Shown one piece after another: positions 55,323 to 60,492 of a stretch of 60,492 bases of DNA. The stretch lies in assembly GCF_001605895.1 (NCBI RefSeq), contig NZ_LUAW01000001.1:155794-216285 (forward strand), read 5' to 3'. Origin of the DNA: Acinetobacter pragensis (lineage in GTDB: Bacteria; Pseudomonadota; Gammaproteobacteria; Pseudomonadales; Moraxellaceae). The translations under genes were made by a program, and so were the position numbers. How positions within the stretch are numbered: the first letter of the stretch is position 1; each line of letters begins with the position of its first letter. Under the pieces are notes generated by a model, which searched no databases, had not been told where the DNA came from, and was given only the letters and a program-made list of their open reading frames with translations.

Positions 55323-56549
55323 ATGACGTCTTCAATTCAGATGAAAGAGGGCATGGACGAAGCGGCGGTTCATGTGCAGCCTCAAGGCATGATTCTTAAA
55401 ATAGTGGGCGCAGTGGCTGTTGCGCACTTACTCAATGATTTAATCCAAGCTGTCCTGCCGGCCATCTACCCGATGCTTAAAGCCAACTTTTCGCTCAGCT
55501 TTGCTCAAGTCGGGCTGATTTCATTGGTCTATCAAATTACAGCATCGCTGCTGCAGCCATGGATTGGCCTCTACACCGACAAGCATCCAAAGCCTTACTT
55601 GCTTCCGCTGGGCATGGTTGTGACTTTTAGCGGTATTTTACTGCTGGCGTTCTCACCGAATTTTATGGTGCTGTTAATGGCATCGGCATTGATTGGTGTC
55701 GGGTCTTCAACTTTTCATCCTGAAGCGTCACGTGTGGCGCGCATGGCATCGGGCGGGCGTTTCGGCACGGCGCAATCGACTTTTCAGGTGGGCGGCAATA
55801 CCGGCACGGCTATCGGGCCTTTATTGGCTGCGCTGATTATTGTCCCATTTGGACAGCATGCGGTTGCATGGCTGATTGTATTTGCGCTATTGGCGATTTG
55901 GGTGCTGTTTGGCGTGAGCCGCTGGAGCATCAGCTACAGTAAAAAACAAGCGGCGGCGCGGGTTAATCAGGTGCAAAGCAAACTGCATGGCCGGCAATTG
56001 ATGATTGCGCTCTCTACAATCTGTGTACTGATGTTTGCCAAATTTACCTACATCGCCAGCATCAGCAATTACTTCACGTTTTATTTGATGCATAAATTTC
56101 AGCTGAGCTTGCAAAGCGCGCAGTTGCACTTATTCGCTTTTTTGGCTGCGGTAGCGCTGGGCACATTTGCAGGCGGGCCGATTGGCGACAAAATTGGGCG
56201 CAAAGCGGTGATTTGGGTCTCTTTTGCAGGAATGGCGCCGTTCGCGTTGATGATGCCGTATGCGAATTTGTTCTGGACCACAGTATTGTCGATCATCACA
56301 GGGCTAGTGCTGTCATCTGCTTTTGCCGCGATGGTGGTGTATGCGCAGGAAGCCGTTCCTGGGCGGGTCGGCATGATTGCCGGCTTGATGTTTGGCCTCA
56401 TGTTCGGTGTCAGCGGCATAGCGGCGGCCGGTTTAGGATATTTGGCCGACTTAAAAGGCATTGAATGGGTCTTCGGTATTTGCTCATTGCTGCCTTTGCT
56501 GGGAATTGCCACAGTGTTTTTACCCAAGACTCAAAACAAACCATCCTGA
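55323..56549 (+). CDS. MFS transporter, fosmidomycin-resistance (Fsr) type
   Basis: About 408 residues from the ATG at 55323, which has GAGAGG upstream; longer in-frame starts exist at 55272 and 55296. Twelve helices. Conserved segments fit the Fsr-like group: VAHLLNDLIQAVLPAIYPMLKANFSLSF, LLQPWIGLYTDKHPKPYLLPLGM and FHPEASRVARMASGGRFGTAQSTFQVGGN. E. coli Fsr exports fosmidomycin. The divergent AraC gene may control it. The drug specificity here is only inferred. Confidence 0.85.
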   Translation: MTSSIQMKEGMDEAAVHVQPQGMILKIVGAVAVAHLLNDLIQAVLPAIYPMLKANFSLSFAQVGLISLVYQITASLLQPWIGLYTDKHPKPYLLPLGMVVTFSGILLLAFSPNFMVLLMASALIGVGSSTFHPEASRVARMASGGRFGTAQSTFQVGGNTGTAIGPLLAALIIVPFGQHAVAWLIVFALLAIWVLFGVSRWSISYSKKQAAARVNQVQSKLHGRQLMIALSTICVLMFAKFTYIASISNYFTFYLMHKFQLSLQSAQLHLFAFLAAVALGTFAGGPIGDKIGRKAVIWVSFAGMAPFALMMPYANLFWTTVLSIITGLVLSSAFAAMVVYAQEAVPGRVGMIAGLMFGLMFGVSGIAAAGLGYLADLKGIEWVFGICSLLPLLGIATVFLPKTQNKPS

Positions 56550-56688
56550 TATCATCTAAACAATGAAAATTCAGCTGTTTCATGCAATGAATGAGACAGC
56601 CTGACTTTTACTTCGGCGCAATGTGTGTAAAGTAAATGATGCATAGCGCTGTATTCACTGAGAGTACTGCGGCGCGGGAGGGGATGAA

Positions 56689-57131
56689 ATGACGGATGCA
56701 GAGGCTGCAATAAGGTTTTCGCTGAATTTAGACTCGTTCCAAATTGAAATTGGTGAGCAGCGGTTTGAAATTGCCAAGGGTTTGAGTTTTATTGCCTCAC
56801 AAAGTATCCGTTTTGGACGTCTTGATGCTTTAGCGATTGAAAATATGATCTATGTCATTGAAGAAATTCTTGAGCAGCTGAAGCTGGATTATCACACCCA
56901 GCGAACTGCGCAAACTTCAGATGAGTTGATGCGGCAGCTGTCTGCACTTTTTTTAATCATGCCGCCGTCATTGACCGTATGCTGATGGAGCATGCCTTTA
57001 ACGAATTTACGGAACGTCTTGAATATTACACAGCAAAAGCGGAGCCTGATTTAACATTGTTGGCTTATTTTGTTTTTATACGCGAGATGATGCATCATTT
57101 GAATGTGGTGAAAATACACCTTAAAAGCTAA
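56689..57131 (+). pseudogene. hypothetical protein interrupted by a frameshift at a T7 tract
   Basis: Frame 1 runs 56689-56985 (98 residues, MTDAEAAIRFSLNLDSFQIE...). After a T7 tract (56948-56954) the end of this frame (IMPPSLTVC) looks non-coding. Inserting one T restores a long continuation in the second frame: ALFFNHAAVIDRMLMEHAF...HHLNVVKIHLKS, stop at 57131, for about 147 residues in total. The joined product is a helical protein I cannot name. It could be a decayed gene, a phase-variable gene or a sequencing error in the homopolymer. GGGAGGGG precedes the start. Confidence 0.6.
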
Positions 57132-57174
57132 ATCGGATTTGTCAAAAATACGGTGTTTGAATGGCTGTAATATT

Positions 57175-57204
57175 TAAAAAGCCCCGAATGATCAGGGCTT
57201 TTTT
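57175..57204. terminator. bidirectional terminator between the hypothetical gene and the DHA kinase gene
   Basis: AAAGCCC-CGAATGATCA-GGGCTTT stem with A-run before and T-run after. It lies between convergent genes. Confidence 0.88.
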
Positions 57205-57206
57205 GC

Positions 57207-58937
57207 TTATTTGATATGTTGCGCAATGTCCGTAAAGATCACCCCTAGGCCATGTGCGCCAGCATCTGGGTAGCCTAAGCTGCGGTCACCCACCGTACCG
57301 GCACGGCCCATACGCGCCACGATGTCTTTGGTTTTTTCAGCGCCTTGAACGGCTGCTTGCGCACCGAGGACAAAGTTTTCTTTAAATGATTTATCAGTGT
57401 TGTTTGACCAAGAGTCTGCACAAGGCACTAGCGCATCAATCAAGGTTTTGTCACCCACCACAGCACCGCGGCCAAATGAACGCTCGCCAGTGATTTGGAT
57501 ACCTTGAACGGCCATTTGCAATAATTGGGCAAAGTCAGACACGCTTAAAGTGGTTTTGCCTTTGACTGCCTTGCTGGCTGCACGGAAAGCCGAACCCCAA
57601 ATTGGGCCGGAAGCGCCGCCGCAATATTCCATAATAATCATTGAGCAGTTGAGCAGAAACACATCCATTTGTTGAGCTTGAAGCAATTCAGGCCATTGGC
57701 GTTTCAGCTGTTTAAATCCTTTTGCAACGCTCATGCCAAAATCGCCGTCACCCGCATGTGCATCCAGCTCACAGAACGGCACTTCATTTTTAATGATGCA
57801 GGCGCACATGACATCCACCACATAGCGCATGTTTTCAATTGTGAATTGTTCATTCACAATTTTTGCATGTTCAGCATGCGTTTCAATGCCGGTGTTTAAG
57901 GCTGCAGCGGTTTGTGCAGTGTTCTCGGAAAATTCAATTGGCAGGGCAGCAGCACCGTCCATTTTAAAGGCAGGGGTGTTGGCTTCTGCATCTAAATAAG
58001 TTTTTAGCTCGTCATCCAATGCAAGTAAGGAAACAGATGCGCCAGCCATGTCGATACTGGTTATGTAGTTACCGACAAAGGTGCGGTAAATTTTGATGCC
58101 TTTATTAGCCAAATGCTGACAAACGTCATGGTTGAATACATACAGTTCTTGCATTGGTGTAGAGCCAAAACCGTTGACCAGCACGGCAACTTCACTTAAA
58201 TCGGGACGGTCTAAAAATAAGTCATCGACAATGCGCTGCGCTAATTTTTTAGATGGCAGGATTTTTTCACGGCGGATGCCTGGCTCACCGTGAATGCCGA
58301 CGCCGTATTCGATCTCATCATTTGCCAATGTAAAGGTCGGTGTGCCTTTCGCGGGAACGGTACATGATGTAAATGCAAAACCTAGACTGGTGACATTGTC
58401 TGCTGCTTTTTGTGCAATTGTTTTTACGCGCGCTAAGTCGTAGCCTTTGGCTGCTGCAGCGCCTGCAATTTTATGTACAAATACAGTGCCTGCCACGCCG
58501 CGTCGGCCGACGGTATATAAGCTGTCTTTGACTGCAATGTCATCTGCCACTTTGACATATTCCACTTGTATGCCGTCATCTGCTGCCAGCGCCGCGCCAT
58601 TCTGGAAATTCATCATATCGCCAGAATAGTTTTTGATGATCATCAGCACTCCTTTTTCCGTGGCGACTTGCTGTAAGGCTTTATAAACCTGAATTTGCGA
58701 AGGCGATGCGAACACGTCACCGCAAACAGCAGCATCCAGCATGCCAGTACCGACAAAGCCTGCATGTGCAGGTTCGTGACCGCTGCCGCCGCCACTGATG
58801 AGTGCTACATTTTGGTGTTTTTCTTTTCGTGAAATGATTTTGTATGACTCATTAAAGCTGAGTTCTGGATGGGCAAGGACAAGGCCTTTACACATTTCTA
58901 CGACGATGTTTTCTGCACCGTTCATGAGTTTTTTCAT
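57207..58937 (-). CDS. dihydroxyacetone kinase, fused DhaK-DhaL
   Basis: 576-residue ATP-dependent kinase that phosphorylates dihydroxyacetone to DHAP, feeding glycerol-type carbon into glycolysis. The N-terminal DhaK domain (about 1-330) has ALISGGGSGHEPAHAGFVGTGMLDAAVCGDVFASPS and the substrate-binding His216 in YGVGIHGEPG. The C-terminal DhaL domain (about 370-570) has the Mg-ATP Asp motif ELDAHAGDGDFGMSVAKG and MIIMEYCGGASGPIWGSAF. The single-chain form differs from the PTS-coupled E. coli system. No glycerol dehydrogenase gene is adjacent. Confidence 0.95.
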   Translation of the reverse strand: MKKLMNGAENIVVEMCKGLVLAHPELSFNESYKIISRKEKHQNVALISGGGSGHEPAHAGFVGTGMLDAAVCGDVFASPSQIQVYKALQQVATEKGVLMIIKNYSGDMMNFQNGAALAADDGIQVEYVKVADDIAVKDSLYTVGRRGVAGTVFVHKIAGAAAAKGYDLARVKTIAQKAADNVTSLGFAFTSCTVPAKGTPTFTLANDEIEYGVGIHGEPGIRREKILPSKKLAQRIVDDLFLDRPDLSEVAVLVNGFGSTPMQELYVFNHDVCQHLANKGIKIYRTFVGNYITSIDMAGASVSLLALDDELKTYLDAEANTPAFKMDGAAALPIEFSENTAQTAAALNTGIETHAEHAKIVNEQFTIENMRYVVDVMCACIIKNEVPFCELDAHAGDGDFGMSVAKGFKQLKRQWPELLQAQQMDVFLLNCSMIIMEYCGGASGPIWGSAFRAASKAVKGKTTLSVSDFAQLLQMAVQGIQITGERSFGRGAVVGDKTLIDALVPCADSWSNNTDKSFKENFVLGAQAAVQGAEKTKDIVARMGRAGTVGDRSLGYPDAGAHGLGVIFTDIAQHIK

Positions 58938-59060
58938 GGAGGAGGGCCTTCACGTTTATTGGGGAGATTTTGAATAGGCTTATTATTATCGAAAAAAGTA
59001 ATGTTTGCTGACATAAAAGTGTAAAAAAGGGCATTTAAGAAGCATCACTTCAAATTATAA

Positions 59061-59095
59061 ACCTCTCCCTAGCCCTCTCCTAAGAGGAGAGGGAA
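59061..59095. repeat. GC-rich palindromic repeat, left copy (REP/BIME-like)
   Basis: A head ACCTCTCCCTAG is followed by the hairpin CCCTCTCC-TAAGA-GGAGAGGG. It is the inverted partner of the copy at 59141-59176. Confidence 0.8.
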
Positions 59096-59140
59096 TATCC
59101 ATTATTGAATTTATATGGGTTTTGAATTCACAATGAATGC

Positions 59141-59176
59141 TCCCTCTCCCTTTGGGAGAGGGTTGGGGAGAGGGTG
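59141..59176. repeat. GC-rich palindromic repeat, right copy (inverted)
   Basis: Hairpin CCCTCTCCC-TTT-GGGAGAGGG followed by TTGGGGAGAGGGTG. Its reverse complement aligns well with the left copy at 59061. The two enclose 45 bases. The GTG that opens the DUF559 ORF lies at its edge. Confidence 0.8.
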
Positions 59177-59407
59177 CTAAGTTTGAATTACATCGTAGAT
59201 TTTTACTGTCCTGCCGTCAGTTTGGTCATTGAGCGTGATGGTAGTCAGCACTATACAGAAGAAGGATTGGAAGCAGATCAGATGAGAGATGAAGCTTTGG
59301 CTCAACTTGGATTGAAGGTTCTGAGATTTGATAATGGGCGGATAATGCGGCGGATTGATGATGTGGTAGAAGCCATTTATCATTACTGTCTTAAAGAATC
59401 TCATTAA
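59174..59407 (+). pseudogene. 5'-truncated DUF559 (endonuclease-like) gene fused to the repeat
   Basis: 77-residue reading frame. Starting from YIVDFYCPAVSLVIERDGSQHY it matches the core of DUF559 proteins, a Vsr-like PD-(D/E)XK nuclease family usually 110-125 residues long, and continues to the family C-terminus (RDEALAQLGLKVLRFDN). The N-terminal 40-50 residues (typically including R..P.G.. and F.RQ..I) are missing, exactly where the palindromic repeat ends. No ribosome site precedes the GTG. I read it as a decayed gene or a gene cut by the repeat. Confidence 0.7.
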
Positions 59408-59575
59408 TTGCAATTTCTCATACTAATGAAGCTTTCTAAGAAATAATCAGAAGGTTGGACTCGTATTGTTTATAATTCTTAGATTGTTGTCTAGATTTCA
59501 ATTTTAAATGATGGAACTGTTATTTTTTTAATGTTATAAATCAATCATACAACAAGTAAGATATGTAATAAATCT

Positions 59576-60354
59576 ATGGATATATTTGATTTTATTAATA
59601 ATTATAAAAATCATCCTGTACTATTCGTTGGTACGGGTTTTAGTCTACGTTATCTTGAAAATTCATATTCTTGGGAAGGTCTTCTTAAAAAAATTGCATT
59701 TGAATTAAAAGGAAATGATGAGTTTTTCTTTGATTTGAAAGGAAAAGTTTATGACAGAAAGTCAGGTACTTACGATTACATGCAATTAGCATCATTTTTA
59801 CAGGATGAGTTTAATCGTCAAATATCAGAAGATCGTAATGGTAAGTTTAAGGATATTAATGATGAATATTATCGTAAAAGTTCGGAAGGTGTTACTTCTG
59901 ATAAGTTTAAAATCTATATAGCATCTTTATTAACTAGTTTAGAAAAAAAAGATAGAAAGATTGATGAATTGGAAGTATTTAATTTATTATCGAAGAACAT
60001 ATCATCAATAATTACAACTAATTATGATAAATTGATTGAAAATATTACAGGTTTTGAGCCTTTGGTTGGTAATAATATATTATTAAGTAATCCTTATGGT
60101 TCTGTATATAAAATTCATGGAAGTGTAGATGACCCAGAAGAACTGGTTTTTACGACAGAAGACTATGCTGACTTTGATCAGAGATATGATTTAATTCGAG
60201 CACAATTAATTTCTTTGTTTGTTCATAATCCAATAGTTTTTCTAGGTTATAGTGTTAATGATATAAATATTAAAAAAATTCTAAGTACTATTTTTAAATA
60301 TGTGCAGTTTAATTCTGAACAAGCAGAATTAATAAGAAATAATTTTTTACTTGT
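59576..60354 (+). CDS. SIR2-like domain protein, 3' part lost, AT-rich and probably acquired
   Basis: Open frame from ATG 59576; about 260 residues belong to it before the sequence changes character. The SIR2-fold NAD-binding motifs occur in order: VLFVGTGFS near residue 15, SIITTNYDKLIE near residue 145, catalytic His in YKIHGSVDDPEELVFT near residue 180, and VFLGYSVNDINI near residue 228. Typical proteins of this type continue after RNNFLLVEY for hundreds of residues, so only the N-terminal domain remains. Such SIR2 proteins often deplete NAD+ in anti-phage defence. The gene is far more AT-rich than its neighbours (line 59881-59940: 16 G/C in 60). Confidence 0.7.
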
Positions 60355-60492
60355 AAGCTGGACTTTATTGCACCCTGCGTGCCGACGATCAAGCGCTGTG
60401 CGAAGGCTTAATTTTATTTATTGTGCTGTGGTGGTTCAGCTCCAAACCGCGCCCGCGCTATGCCGTATCTGCCCTGTTCTTAATCGGCTACG
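60355..60492 (+). pseudogene. lgt: lgt (prolipoprotein diacylglyceryl transferase) fragment with internal deletion, cut by window edge
   Basis: GC-rich tail joined directly to the SIR2 frame. From 60355, one frame reads [11 protein letters not shown], the conserved Lgt segment before GRxxNFxNGE. From 60390, another frame reads [20 protein letters not shown] and [14 protein letters not shown], the Lgt segment after RHPSQLY. In intact Lgt these two pieces are separated by roughly 50-60 residues including the catalytic region, which is missing here with a frame change. The fragment therefore cannot encode an active enzyme. An essential gene in this state suggests an assembly error at a contig end, or a second copy. 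Confidence 0.6.

Noticed and set aside
56099..56527. Minus-strand ORF of 142 codons
   Set aside because: It is the shadow of the Fsr-like transporter in a GC-richer region.

Overview
The window looks like a chromosomal segment of an Acinetobacter species. Three things point there: a DcaP-type outer-membrane porin with its periplasmic coiled coil, a pilGHIJ-chpA twitching/competence signalling cluster without PilK or ChpB partners, and the overall gene set (DUF1853, YaeQ, an ElsL-like YkuD enzyme, a DUF4124-like protein). The species cannot be named from this. The left edge cuts an RND pump gene. The right edge cuts an lgt-like fragment that directly abuts a foreign-looking gene, so the window may be a whole contig.

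Layout. 1-4.8 kb: RND efflux permease with its lipoprotein adaptor (minus strand) and a DUF4124-like secreted protein. 5.1-13.7 kb: type IV pilus chemosensory operon pilG-pilH-pilI-pilJ-chpA plus a CheW-like gene, read rightward. 13.7-17.1 kb: dapE, an entericidin-like lipoprotein, DUF1853, a YbaN-type membrane protein and a cytoplasmic YkuD enzyme. 17.5-18.5 kb: eight tRNA genes, four Val(TAC) and four Asp(GTC), behind one strong promoter. 18.5-28 kb: DUF2750, a YdcF-type protein, a PepSY-flavodoxin-FNR fusion reductase behind a probable Fur box, a YcxB-like protein, a FUSC-type membrane protein, a Bcr/CflA pump and a nitroreductase. 28-40 kb: DcaP porin, GltS, a patatin-like lipoprotein, a thioesterase, a TetR-MFS-LysR cassette with a perfect 16-bp operator, a GST and an MhpA-like hydroxylase. 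40-57 kb: mostly housekeeping and accessory genes (COG0523 GTPase, YaeQ, MgtC/SapB, FKBP, membrane diguanylate cyclase, hydrolase/TetR pair, crotonase, MHS transporter, DedA, second peptide deformylase, AraC/Fsr-like pair). 57-60.5 kb: a two-domain dihydroxyacetone kinase, then a patch of disturbed DNA holding an inverted pair of GC-rich palindromic repeats, a 5'-truncated DUF559 nuclease gene, and a very AT-rich SIR2-like gene.

How parts work together. The pil-chp genes form one signalling route: PilJ senses, PilI and the CheW-like protein couple, ChpA phosphorylates PilG and PilH. Several transporter genes sit beside their likely regulators (TetR/LysR at 34.7-37.4 kb, AraC/Fsr at 54.4-56.5 kb). 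Most genes are monocistronic or in two-gene units separated by clear rho-independent terminators, often shared by convergent genes.

The most unusual part is the last 1.5 kb. It holds a SIR2-type gene that could be an NAD-consuming defence effector, cut off and joined to an internally deleted lgt fragment. Other points of note are a T7 tract that splits an otherwise continuous gene at 56.95 kb, a probable small RNA at 33.2 kb, and paired stem-loops between pilJ and chpA.
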